Translations under genes and position numbers: made by a program
Part shown: positions 1-7,859 of the stretch, one piece after another
Layout: each line of letters opens with the position of its first letter
How positions within the stretch are numbered: position 1 is the stretch's first letter
Notes under the pieces: generated by a model
The model's database searches: none
What the model saw: only the letters and a program-made list of their open reading frames with translations
Told to the model about the DNA's origin: nothing
Assembly (NCBI GenBank): GCA_036939355.1
Contig: JALLAP010000808.1
Coordinates: forward strand, 1-15,586
Origin: Thalassiosira profunda
Lineage: Eukaryota; Bacillariophyta; Thalassiosirophyceae; Thalassiosirales; Thalassiosiraceae
DNA length: 15,586 bases
Direction: 5' to 3'

Positions 1-914
1 ACACCGTGCGGGCGTCCGGGTCGTCCTGGAACTTCAGGAACTCCATCTTCGCCACCGGCCCCACCAGCGGGCGGGTCATGTCCCACAGCGTGGTCATCTT
101 GGACTTGTTCCCGCCCTCGTCCAAGTCCAGATCGGCCATGGCGTCGGCGAGGGTGTCCGCGGCGTCCATCCCGTCCTCGCTGAGGTTGTAGTCGGAGACG
201 TAGGACGCGTACGTGACGCGGGCGACGGAGGCCGAGTCGGCGAGGCCGCGAGAGATGGTGGCCGCGACGTCGAATGGGGTGGTGCGCCAGGCTTGGTACT
301 TGACCCCCTCCTGTGCAGAGGATACCAATTGCAATACGATGCGATGAGAAATTGCAATGACAATAGAAAGCCAGCTCATACCATCCGACAGTGCAGTTTG
401 GATGCGCATATCTTGTGCACATAGTTGATCGTCACATGGAGCATACCAACACGAGCAGATCATCAACCCTCATTGCCTCCCAGCGATCGTCGAAGCTTTC
501 AATTTGCAATCGACCAACATTCCAATTGCAACTCCTCACCTTGTCCTCCGAAATCACGTTGCCATCGGGCATCGTCACCGTGATGTCCACCGGCACCTTC
601 TTTTCCAGCTCCCCGTCCCTCCGTCCCTTCACGGCGTCGTACACGTCCCCCCGCACCTTGATCCAGCCGGGGTTCGCCTCGCGCTTCGCGAAGCTCCCCC
701 CGCCGATCAACGTGGACGTGTCGTCGTCCATGCGCGGGCCCGTGGAGGCCTTGGCGCGCCGGCCCTGGAGGCCGGCCTTGGCGGCGGGCGACGCCGCGGC
801 CGCGGCGGCATTGGATTCGGATTCGATGAGGGCCGCGCGGACGGCGGGATCGAGGGACTTCCAGAGGGAGGAGACCTCCTCCGGGATGGCGGCCGGGGCT
901 GCGTCGGACGCCAT
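1..914 (-). CDS. TARS: threonyl-tRNA synthetase, cytosolic type, N-terminal part (partial)
   Basis: The product attaches threonine to tRNA-Thr; only its N-terminal extension and TGS-domain region lie in the window, and the gene runs off the left edge before the catalytic core. Exon 1 (914 down to 540) encodes exactly 125 codons; exon 2 (310 down to 1) adds residues 126-228. The join is phase 0 between GTGAGG and CACAG splice sites. Diagnostic segments are PGWIKVRGDVYDAVKGRR (about 81-98), the TGS strand VDITVTMPDGNVI (about 108-120), WRTTPFDVAATISRGLAD (133-150) and LWDMTRPLVG followed by MEFLKF (200-219). These match the order in eukaryotic ThrRS, where TTP...A..IS.GLAD is followed by WD..RPL and LE.LKF. 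Residues 158-199 are an acidic Ala/Asp-rich insertion between the last two blocks. The start at 914 (context ACCATGG) is the first in-frame ATG. No organelle-targeting peptide is obvious. Head-to-head with the LRR gene, starts 193 nt apart. Confidence 0.9.
311..539 (-). other. intron of the threonyl-tRNA synthetase gene
   Basis: A 229-nt phase-0 intron read on the minus strand. The donor is AAG|GTGAGG at 539 and the acceptor is TGCACAG|GAG ending at 311. Removing it joins the TGS strand ending SEDK to EGVKYQAW in frame. It carries paired TTGCAA-type elements near both ends: 525-531 and 503-510 by the donor, 351-358 and 328-335 by the acceptor. Confidence 0.85.
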
Positions 915-1107
915 GGTTTATTGGGCTGCGTCGGGGGTCGGGGGTCGGGGGTTGCTTCACTTTGCGGTCGGTGTCGTTGTACGACATAGGTAGAAGGTCG
1001 GTCGATGTCTCGCGGTGACGGCCAGACGTCACGTCGTCTTCTTCCTTCTCCCCCGCCCGCCCCCGCCCTCCCCGACCCCGAGTCCCCCTTGCTGCTAACA
1101 ACAAACG
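915..1107. promoter_or_regulatory. shared head-to-head promoter region (ThrRS / LRR gene)
   Basis: These 193 nt separate the two divergent start codons and probably hold both promoters and 5'UTRs. Visible elements are a G-rich stretch at 923-951 (one GGG then three GGGGG tracts, with loops of 7, 2 and 2 nt) that could form a G-quadruplex on the plus strand, and a GACGTCACGTCG stretch at 1025-1036 containing ACGTCA, the complement of a bZIP/CRE-type TGACGT core. The part before 1108 is C/T-rich and ends CAACAAACGATGG, a reasonable eukaryotic start context. Promoter function is inferred from gene orientation only. Confidence 0.5.
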
Positions 1108-2454
1108 ATGGATGGTTATTGGGTCGAATACGATGGAGGCGCGGTGCTGTACCGGCACCGGAACGCCAGCCGGATCCGGGTGGCCCCAAACGTCGCTGTG
1201 ATTCCGGCAGAGGCCTTTCTGCGATGTGACAATTTGAAGGAGGTCGATCTGAGCAACGTCACCACCATCTCACACAATGCATTCTATAAATGCCGTTCGC
1301 TGAAACGTGTTGTTCGGACCTCCGCCCATGCAGTTGAGATCGGCGTGGGAGCATTTCAGCACTGCAATCGTTTAGAGGAGATTAATGTGGGCAATGCAAC
1401 GATTGGTGCTGGTGCATTTGCGGGTTGCTGGGGTTTGAGGGAGATTGGTCTCAGCAATGCAGCAACGATTGGTCCGTCAGCATTCGAGGACTGCGGGCTG
1501 ACTCGTGTATCCATCCCATTATCTGTCGCTGAAATTGAAGAAGGTGCATTTCAAGGTTGCGAGTGTTTGATGGATGTGGAGCTCGCTGACGGGATACAAC
1601 GCATTGGGATAGATGCATTTGCTGGTTGCGAATCGTTGGTTCGGATCAATGTTCCGCCATCTGTCACCCACATCGGAGATCGCGCATTTCGCAACTATGT
1701 TTGCAGATTGGAAGAAGTGGAGTTGAACGAAGGATTGCAGAGGATTGGAGATTATGCGTTCCAATGTACAACGCTGCTACGCATCAGGATCCCCTCAACT
1801 ACGACGAAGATTGGAGACAATGCATTTGCCTATTGCAGAGAGTTGAGGCACGCGAAACTTCAGGAGGGACTTCAGGTGATTGGGGCGGGTGCATTTAGAT
1901 ATTGCGTATCGCTGGGGCAGATCACCATCCCCTCGTCTGTCATGTTGGTTGGCAGCGGGGTATTTCAGAATTGCAGTGATCTGACAGAGGTGGTTCTGTG
2001 TGAGGGGATTCATCTTATCGATTCTGATGCATTCGACGGCTGCAACTCTTTGGAACGCATGAACATTCCTCCCGTGGCCTTGGTGATTGATATCGAAGGT
2101 TCCAGCTGCGAGTTGTTGCAGACGAGCAAATTGCGTCCCACTCCGGAGAGGAGGCTGGTCGTCTCCAAGTGGATGCAGTGCAGGAGCCCGAGCCAGCTTG
2201 CACAGGCCGAGGCAAAGGTGAACGAAATTCTTGCTCGCCGTCGGCAGCCAGAGGGCCAGAAAGTCACATTGATCCGAGAATGGTTTGCTTACTTGGATCT
2301 TTTGGACGTGACGACGATGCTGGAGCTGGCTATCTGGAGGGCGAACATGAATGGCAACGAGCAGGATGCCGACGCCAAGCAAGCTCGCCGCAGAGACCGC
2401 GGCAGTGATATGAATGTCATCATCCCGGGCGTCTTGCCGTTCTTGGAGTTGTAG
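1108..2454 (+). CDS. BspA-type leucine-rich-repeat protein (LRR_5-like), 448 aa
   Basis: This intronless gene encodes tandem LRRs of the BspA / Treponema LRR type. After an N-terminal cap (about 1-30) come some 13 repeats of 21-24 residues, each marked by an AF..C core: AFLRC at 36, AFYKC 58, AFQHC 82, AFAGC 103, AFEDC 125, AFQGC 147, AFAGC 170, a degenerate AFRNYVC 193, AFQC 217, AFAYC 239, AFRYC 262, VFQNC 285, AFDGC 308. These alternate with IPSSV..IG loops. The fold suggests a protein-binding scaffold; the partner is unknown. The C-terminal portion (about 330-448) is non-repeat and ends with a MLELAIWRANM helix, a basic stretch and VIIPGVLPFLEL, an arrangement I recall from multigene LRR families in diatoms. 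There is no signal peptide or membrane segment, so a cytosolic or nuclear place is likely, unlike secreted bacterial BspA. The start at 1108 is the first ATG with a good context. Confidence 0.88.
   Translation: MDGYWVEYDGGAVLYRHRNASRIRVAPNVAVIPAEAFLRCDNLKEVDLSNVTTISHNAFYKCRSLKRVVRTSAHAVEIGVGAFQHCNRLEEINVGNATIGAGAFAGCWGLREIGLSNAATIGPSAFEDCGLTRVSIPLSVAEIEEGAFQGCECLMDVELADGIQRIGIDAFAGCESLVRINVPPSVTHIGDRAFRNYVCRLEEVELNEGLQRIGDYAFQCTTLLRIRIPSTTTKIGDNAFAYCRELRHAKLQEGLQVIGAGAFRYCVSLGQITIPSSVMLVGSGVFQNCSDLTEVVLCEGIHLIDSDAFDGCNSLERMNIPPVALVIDIEGSSCELLQTSKLRPTPERRLVVSKWMQCRSPSQLAQAEAKVNEILARRRQPEGQKVTLIREWFAYLDLLDVTTMLELAIWRANMNGNEQDADAKQARRRDRGSDMNVIIPGVLPFLEL
1213..2046 (+). repeat. 13 coding LRR units of about 66-72 nt
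   Basis: Protein-level tandem repeats with a period of 21-24 residues, each anchored by a codon pair for Ala-Phe (often GCATTT or GCATTC) followed by Cys three or four residues later. The DNA copies have diverged, so they are ancient duplications kept by selection on the fold and not a recent satellite. Units 8 and 9 deviate in length (AFRNYVC and AFQC). Confidence 0.8.
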
Positions 2455-2901
2455 TCATGCGAGGGAAATGGGCTTGGCACGATCTTTAGACACAATTTGC
2501 AATAGAAGTAAGTACATTGCTGGCGATTAGTTGCGTTTCCTTTCGTCCAGTTTGAGCTTGGTTGATAAAGCAGCGAGATTGAGGCTATCTACATATCAGG
2601 TGATGGAGAGTGAGCGTGGCGGCCTCTCCTTCTCCCTCGTCCTCAAAAGCAGGGGGGGGGGGGGGGGGGCTTTAAACGCCCGCCCCAACCAGAGCCCCAA
2701 CTGTTGGAACGGCAGAGATTACGATGCAAGTGCCACCGAAAAGCAATTCTATTGTTGGCGTTCTACCGTCTTATTGCTCCGAGTTCCGAGACGAAGTTCC
2801 AGAGAGGCGCGACTTTATTCACTGCAGACTTCACTTCGACACAGAGCCACAAACAGGTACATGGGAGACCAGTCGACTCCGCAAGGCGCAACCGCGAGCG
2901 T
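2455..2901. other. intergenic region with 18-G homopolymer
   Basis: No convincing gene. The first part is the 3' flank of the LRR gene and contains TTTGCAAT at 2496-2503. An uninterrupted run of 18 G lies at 2652-2669. Around 2700-2830 the composition is mixed. On the minus strand a GAATAAAG sequence lies near 2815-2822, about 80 nt beyond the stop codon of the HSP90-like relic, where a polyadenylation signal would be expected. Short open frames here have no recognisable domains. Confidence 0.5.
2652..2669 (+). repeat. (G)18 homopolymer
   Basis: Eighteen consecutive G residues, preceded by AAAAGCA and followed by CTTTAAACG. It does not lie in a supported gene. Exact length is unreliable in short-read and pyrosequencing data. 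Confidence 0.95.
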
Positions 2902-3016
2902 TTAGATGTCGAGATCTTCCATCATGTCGTCCATGTTGAAAGCGTCCACACCCCCTCGCGCCTTCACCTTCACCCACACCCTCATCGTCCTCGGCCTTTG
3001 CATCGACGAGACGACG
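2902..3016 (-). pseudogene. relic of an HSP90/GRP94-type 3' end
   Basis: On the minus strand, the last 13 codons including the stop (2940 down to 2902) encode FNMDDMMEDLDI*, identical in protein to the C-terminus of the GRP94 gene at 4879. The DNA matches at 37 of 39 positions, and both differences are silent third-position changes. Further upstream a neighbouring frame reads an acidic tail, about DAKAEDDEGVGEGEGARG, which becomes continuous with the tail if the GGGGG run near 2950 carries one extra base. No HSP90 core sequence is visible farther upstream in any minus frame. It may be a decayed duplicate, or the last exon of a chaperone gene I cannot trace. Confidence 0.5.
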
Positions 3017-3469
3017 ACGATGATGATTTCACTGGATATTTGTTGGCCACGGCCAGGCTTTGTGATGGGTCCAGGTGGTGATGATGGTGGGCATGTCCCG
3101 CGCCGCCAAGGAACGGGTGATGGCCATGCGAAGTGGCGGGCCTCCTCGGCCGCCTCCACCGCCGCTCCGTCGTCGGGCAACGAATGGCGGTCCTCCATCG
3201 AACGGCGTGCAATGGCACACCTCGCCGTCTCTCGCCCTGGCTGCGAGACTCGTCGCGTGACTCGAATTTTCAGAGCGCCGCTCGCGACTGCTCCACTTTT
3301 TCCTTGCTGGCGCTGCCAACTGTCAACACCCCCTCCACCCCGTCGACGACGAGGCGAGGCAGCGGCGAGGCAGCGGCGGCGGCAACGTCATCAGCGGCGT
3401 CTTCTCCAACGGCGGCGGCACCATCCATCTCGTGGGCGCGCGGGGTCCGTTCTAATCCGCTTCCTCCAG
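3017..3469. other. GC-rich intergenic / 5' leader region of the 361-aa gene
   Basis: Several long open frames overlap here on both strands (for example plus 2906-3973 and the N-terminal part of 3133-4782). Their translations are low-complexity Arg/Ser/Ala/Pro text with no domain, as expected from high GC content. The right part (ending at 3469) is probably the non-coding first exon of the downstream gene. CCGCC and CGTCGTC microrepeats are common. I see no RNA gene. Confidence 0.5.
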
Positions 3470-3689
3470 GTGAGTTGCTGTTTTGCTTTGGCGGGGCGAG
3501 TCGCGACTGCCGACGGCCCGCCCTCGCCGCGGCGATCCTCGCCGCGCTCCCGCCGCATGACGCGCTCGCCGTCGCCCCGGGCGGAGCGTCCGCAGCCACT
3601 ACCACGCCCCGCATCCCTCATTTTTTGCGCCGTCGTCATCATTCCACATTGTCATTGCTCATATTTTGCTCTGCCCCTCCACCACGCAG
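3470..3689 (+). other. probable 5'UTR intron of the 361-aa gene
   Basis: A consensus donor (CTCCAG|GTGAGTTGC at 3470) and a pyrimidine-rich acceptor (CCACCACGCAG| ending at 3689) bound 220 nt that end 7 nt before the ATG at 3697. After splicing, an in-frame TAA at 3453-3455 precedes this ATG with no other Met between, which supports 3697 as the start. Without splicing the frame would stay open back to 3133 but would encode low-complexity text. Inferred from splice-site patterns only. Confidence 0.6.
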
Positions 3690-3696
3690 CATCAGC

Positions 3697-4782
3697 ATGG
3701 CTCGCACGGGCAAGCGCACGCACGAGGAGTACGTGGACGAGGAGTCGGTCGACGAGGGGGGCGGCAAGCGCTATCCGCGCAGGAATGCACGCAAGAAGCG
3801 CAAGCTCGAGGAGGACGACGATGAGTACGTGGACGCGGACGAGGAGTCGGTCGGCGGCGAGGAGTCGGCCGGCAAGAAGAAGGGCGGCAAGAAGAAGGGC
3901 GGAAAGAAGAAGCCGCGGGGCCATAAAGCTAGGCCCCTGCAGACCAAAGCGGAACGCCGCGCTGACCTCATAGCGACTAAGAAGTGCATCAAGGAAAGCA
4001 AGGTGCTGTCGTTCACCCTTCCGGATCGCCCTCCCGTACGCGCCTCCGATCTGGCCAAGGTGAGAAAGGCGGATCTGGACAAGAAACACAAGGGCAAGAG
4101 GGCGAAGTTCGATGCGAAGAAGAGGGGCGAGATGTCTCACGTGAAGAAGGGTAGAGAGCCCTGGGAGGCGATGCCGGGGAGGGACGAGCCAGAGAAGAAG
4201 TTCAATTCCACCGTGCTAACGCACAAGGCCGAACACCCTGGCCTCGTGCACCTGCATCTGGTGTACCCAAAGGCGGGAGAGCCTCCCACGCACATGGGAT
4301 GCGATCATTGTGGCATGAAGAACATTGCTCTCTGTGTTCGTGGCACGAATCCAGTTCACCTGACCGACTTGTTGGAGCACATCGAACGCTGCCGGCCCGC
4401 GGAGGAGACGTGCGGGTGTGGCTTGAATCTGGCAGGTATGATTGACGCCGGATTGTCCCTTGGCAAGGCGAAGAGACACCTTGCAAGGTGCAAGAACGAA
4501 TCCGCCTGGCAACTGTGCACCAACGACGATTTCCTCAACAACATTGAGGGCTTCTTCGAGGGGTTCGGCCATCTCTTGGTGCCGATCGCGGGGGTGAATG
4601 GCTCGGAGGTTTGGTGCGAGGCTCTGTGCAAACCACTGTACAAATGGCTGGAGGCTGTCGCCAGGGGCATGACGAAGATCAGCCCGTCGGAGAAGGAGCG
4701 CCTCAAGGAGATGATTGTGGCAGCGAGGAAGAAGCCGGTACGGAAGAAGGTTGTCCCTAAGTTCCTGGAAGACTGGGAATAG
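3697..4782 (+). CDS. lysine-rich, probably nuclear protein with two putative CC-HC zinc knuckles, 361 aa
   Basis: I do not recognise the family. The N-terminus alternates acidic and basic blocks: EEYVDEESVDEGG (10-22) is echoed by DEYVDADEESVGGEES (42-57), and a basic KRYPRRNARKKRK (24-36) looks like a nuclear localisation signal. Residues 60-72 carry GKKKGG-type repeats like a histone tail. The middle (80-170) is highly basic and probably disordered. The C-terminal half is globular with two similar candidate metal sites: C202-x2-C205...H228-x3-C232 and C239-x-C241...H261-x3-C265. A helical, basic tail ends KFLEDWE. A nuclear DNA- or RNA-associated role is a reasonable inference but untested. 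The gene converges with GRP94; 96 nt separate the stop codons. The start follows a likely 5'UTR intron and has context ATCAGCATGGC. Confidence 0.75.
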   Translation: MARTGKRTHEEYVDEESVDEGGGKRYPRRNARKKRKLEEDDDEYVDADEESVGGEESAGKKKGGKKKGGKKKPRGHKARPLQTKAERRADLIATKKCIKESKVLSFTLPDRPPVRASDLAKVRKADLDKKHKGKRAKFDAKKRGEMSHVKKGREPWEAMPGRDEPEKKFNSTVLTHKAEHPGLVHLHLVYPKAGEPPTHMGCDHCGMKNIALCVRGTNPVHLTDLLEHIERCRPAEETCGCGLNLAGMIDAGLSLGKAKRHLARCKNESAWQLCTNDDFLNNIEGFFEGFGHLLVPIAGVNGSEVWCEALCKPLYKWLEAVARGMTKISPSEKERLKEMIVAARKKPVRKKVVPKFLEDWE

Positions 4783-4878
4783 ATCGTAATCTCTCGGCAT
4801 CCGTCGTGTAAATTAGAGACCTAGATCTGTTTGAGGCACATCTATCTTGCCCGGGGGCAAAAAGTCGGGACCACCAGC

Positions 4879-7599
4879 TTAGATGTCAAGGTCTTCCATC
4901 ATGTCGTCCATGTTGAAGGTTCCAGGAGGCATCTCGAAGTCGGGACCGCCAAACTCGGGCTCCTCTGGCTCGTCGTCCAATTCCGGAGGATCGATCTCGT
5001 CCGCCAAATCCAACGAGTCCACGCCGAGGCTGCCCTTCAGCACCCGCGTCATGCGCGCCGCGTACTTCTTCGGATCGCGGATCGGGTAGCCTCCGCTCAT
5101 CGTGGCCATGTCGAGCAGAATCCACGCGGCGTCCTTCGTCGACTCGGGAACCTCCGCCTCGTCGTCCTCCGGCAGCGACTCGAGCAGCTTCACGACGAAC
5201 GGGTGGCGCGGGTTCAGCTCCAAAATGCCGGTGGGCATCTGGTTCTCGCCCGGGGCGACGCCGTGGGCGAACGCCTGCGCGCGCATGATGCGGTCCATGT
5301 TGGCGGATTGGCCCCACTCAGAGCTGCTGACGATGGCGGGCGCCCGTCCCAGGCGCTTGGAGATGGAGACCCGGCTCACGTCCGAACCATACAGCCTTTT
5401 GAGGTACTTCGTCAGCGGCTTGAACGTTTCGGCGTACACCTTCGACCGGCGCTTTGCCATATCCTCGTCCTCGTCAGAAAATTTTACGCCCTCCTTGGTG
5501 ATGTCGCGGAACTTCTTGCCGTCGAACTCGCGCACGTTAGAGACGTAGTATTCGTCCACCGCATCGGTGAGGTAGAGCACCTCCACGTCGCGGTCGAGGA
5601 AGGCGTCCATGAACGAGCTCTCCTTCAGCGTTTTGATCGATTCGCCCGGGAAAACGTAGATCTCCTTCTGCCAGTCCTTCATCCGGTCCACGTAATCCTT
5701 GAGGCTGGTGAACTCGTCCTCGCCGTCGGCCTTACTGGATTTGAAGCGGAGGAGCTTTTGCAGCTTGTCTTTGTTTGCCGAGTCGTCGATGCATCCCATC
5801 TTCAAGCTCAGGCCAAACTTCTTGTACCACTCAATGTAGGGGTGGACCTTCTTCGGCTTGTCTGCCTCGTCCGTCTCAATGACGTTGCCATCGGCATCTA
5901 TCTCGGCCTCCTCCGGCTCGTCCTCCGGCATTGGCGCCTTCGACATCTTGCTAATCATCTCAATCGCCTTTCGCACGAGCTTCTTCTTGATGATCTTGAT
6001 GATTTTGCTCTCCTGCAGCGTCTCGCGGTTCACGTTCAGGGGCAAGTCGTCCGAATCGACCACGCCCTTGATGAAGGAGAGGTAGCGCGGCATCAAGTCG
6101 AACTCGTCGCTAATCAGCACCTTCCGGACGTACAACCTCAGACCGTTCGACATTTGCTCCAGCTGTCCCTGCTGCAGCGCCCAGGGCACCTCCTCGGGCA
6201 CGTAAAGAATCGACTTGAAGTTGATGTTGCCCTCGGCATTGAAGTGGGTCCAGTCCGCCGCCTTTCCTCCCTCCTTGTTCAAGACGCCCCAGAACTCTTG
6301 GTACTCGTCATCGGTGATGGACTCCTTGTCGCGCGCCCAAATGGCCGGATCAGTATTGATCTGTTCGTACTCGTAGGTGGTCACCTCCTCCATCTCGGGC
6401 TCCTTCTCTTCCTCTTCGATGTCCTCGACCTTGATCTCCAAATCGTCCTCGTCTCCCTCGCCCTCCTCCTTCTTTTCCTCGTCCTCGCTCTTTGGCTCAT
6501 CCTCCTTCTCCTCGTCAAACTCGTCCTCCGGCTTCTCCACCGGAACACGCTCCGTCTTGATCTGGCGGAGGCTCACAGGGTGGGTGACGAACTCGGAGTA
6601 GTGCCGAATCAGCTCTTTCAGCTTGTACGGGGAGAGGTACTCGTCGGCGTCCTCCTTCAAGTGCAGCGTGATCTCGGTACCGCGGCCCAGCGTGTTGCCC
6701 CGGGGATCGGGGCCGACGTGGAAGCTCGCCTCGCCGTTCAGGCTCTCCCAAATGTGCTGCGTGGCGTCGTCGTTGTTCTTGCTCGCCACCGTCACCCGGT
6801 CGGCCACCAGGAACGTCGAATAAAACCCGACGCCGAACATGCCGATCATGTTGACGTCGTTCGTCTCGCTCTCCTTCAAGGCCTTCATGAAGTTGGTGGT
6901 GCCCGACCGCGCCACGGTTCCGAGGTTGGCTACCAAATCCTCTTTGGTCATGCCGATGCCGGTGTCCCGAATCGTCAGCGTCTTTGCCTCCGGATCGTAC
7001 TCCACCTTCACCTCCAGGTCCTTCGTCTCGCCCAGCATCTCCGGCTTCGTGACAGACAGGAATCGAATCTTGTCCAACGCGTCGGAGGCATTCGAGATAA
7101 GCTCGCGGAGGAAGATCTGCGAGGAAGTTGCGGTTAGACTGGAACCTCGGATATTGTGTTGCAGTTCGACTGGTGTTTTGTAATGCAGTGATACTCACGT
7201 CCTTGTTGGTGTAGAGGGAGTTGATGACGATGTCCAGCATCTTGTGCACCTCGGCCTCGTATTCGAAGGCGGAGGAGCCCTCTGGTGGGGCATAGGGGGT
7301 TGCAGCCTCGGCCATCTCATCGGCGGCCGCGGAAGCGGCGGCGGCCTCGGCCTTCTTCTCGGCGTCGGTCATTTCGGCGGCGTGGGCGAGTCCTGCGACG
7401 ATAGACAAAGAAGCAAGGTCGGTGAGCAACGTTGGCAGTACGCGGGGCTGATCTCAACGACAGCATTGGCAGTTTTGCAATACCGCCCCAGGTCACGCCG
7501 CGCAGGCTACTCACCGACGGAGCCGACGTGCGCCGACGGGACGAGGCTGGCGGCCGCGACTACGGCGGCCGCGAGGGCGAGCTTGTGAAAGCTGGGCAT
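4879..7599 (-). CDS. HSP90B1: ER-type HSP90 chaperone (GRP94/endoplasmin), 838 aa, three exons
   Basis: An ATP-dependent chaperone that folds secretory clients as a homodimer. Exons are 7599-7515, 7392-7199 and 7116-4879 (phases 1 and 0); together they give 839 codons including stop. An N-terminal hydrophobic stretch (about 7-34, ALAAAVVAAASL core, AHAAE at its end) is a clear signal peptide split by intron 1. The GHKL ATPase domain shows FLRELISNASDALDKIRF (95-112), DTGIGM (144-149), GMFGVGFYS (185-193) and the GRP94-like DPRGNTLGRGTEITLHL (230-246). An acidic Glu/Lys linker follows (about 284-335), then the middle domain with R457 in NVNRETLQESKI, where the ATPase-activating Arg of HSP90s lies. 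The C-terminal dimerisation domain has WGQSANMDRIMRAQAF. Length suits GRP94 (human about 800). The C-terminus is ...FNMDDMMEDLDI, with no KDEL/HDEL-type signal and no MEEVD. Confidence 0.95.
7117..7198 (-). other. GRP94 intron 2
   Basis: An 82-nt phase-0 intron, donor GAC|GTGAGTATC at 7198 and acceptor CTCGCAG| ending at 7117. Splicing restores the conserved HSP90 string LYTNKD-IFLRELISNASDAL across the junction, so both ends are well fixed. It contains TGCATT and TGCAAC variants of the TTGCAA element. Confidence 0.92.
7393..7514 (-). other. GRP94 intron 1, inside the signal-peptide coding region
   Basis: A 122-nt phase-1 intron, donor GTCG|GTGAGTAGC at 7514 and acceptor CGTCGCAG| ending at 7393. 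Splicing joins the signal-peptide core ending GSV to GLAHAAEMTDAEKK in frame. TTTGCAAT (plus-strand sense) lies at 7474-7481, about 33 nt into the intron. Confidence 0.85.
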
Positions 7600-7859
7600 G
7601 GTCTCCTGCGAGCCAGGCGTCCGGGGAGGCAAGGGGGTGTTGCTGGGATCGGTCGAGTAAAAATGAGTTGTGTTGTGTGGCTCCTCCAAAAGATCCAACT
7701 CGCGGTGCGTGAACTCGTGACCGATTTGGTCAGCCTCACGTAGGAATCCATAAACAGGTGGAAATTAGTCACGAGTTGTATCTTTGAGAGGGAAGGAAGG
7801 AGAGAAGTGAAGCAAGAGATTGAATGAAAGACCAGGCAGCAAGGAAGTCGGAGATGTGC
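7600..7859. promoter_or_regulatory. probable GRP94 promoter and 3' end of the 610-aa gene
   Basis: These 260 nt lie upstream of the GRP94 start (minus strand) and downstream of the stop of the next minus-strand gene. Purine-rich sequence fills 7770-7850. I could not find a convincing ER-stress element (CCAAT-N9-CCACG). Function is inferred from position. Confidence 0.4.

Noticed and set aside
499..1158. Overlapping frames on both strands around the ThrRS first exon
   Set aside because: They are shadows of the 375-nt ThrRS exon, which alone shows conserved TGS-region motifs.
3133..3696. N-terminal extension of the 361-aa protein in the same frame
   Set aside because: The extension is low complexity, spans a strong GTGAGT...CAG intron, and after splicing a TAA at 3453 lies in frame upstream of the ATG at 3697.
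2906..3973. Plus-strand open frame of 355 codons overlapping the start of the 361-aa gene
   Set aside because: Arg/Ser/Ala-rich low-complexity translation, and it overlaps the real start in another frame. A by-product of high GC content.
4831..7137. Plus-strand open frame of 768 codons antisense to GRP94
   Set aside because: It mirrors the GRP94 coding strand codon by codon and reads as Leu/Val/His/Arg-rich text without a domain. Its length follows from biased codon use in the real gene.
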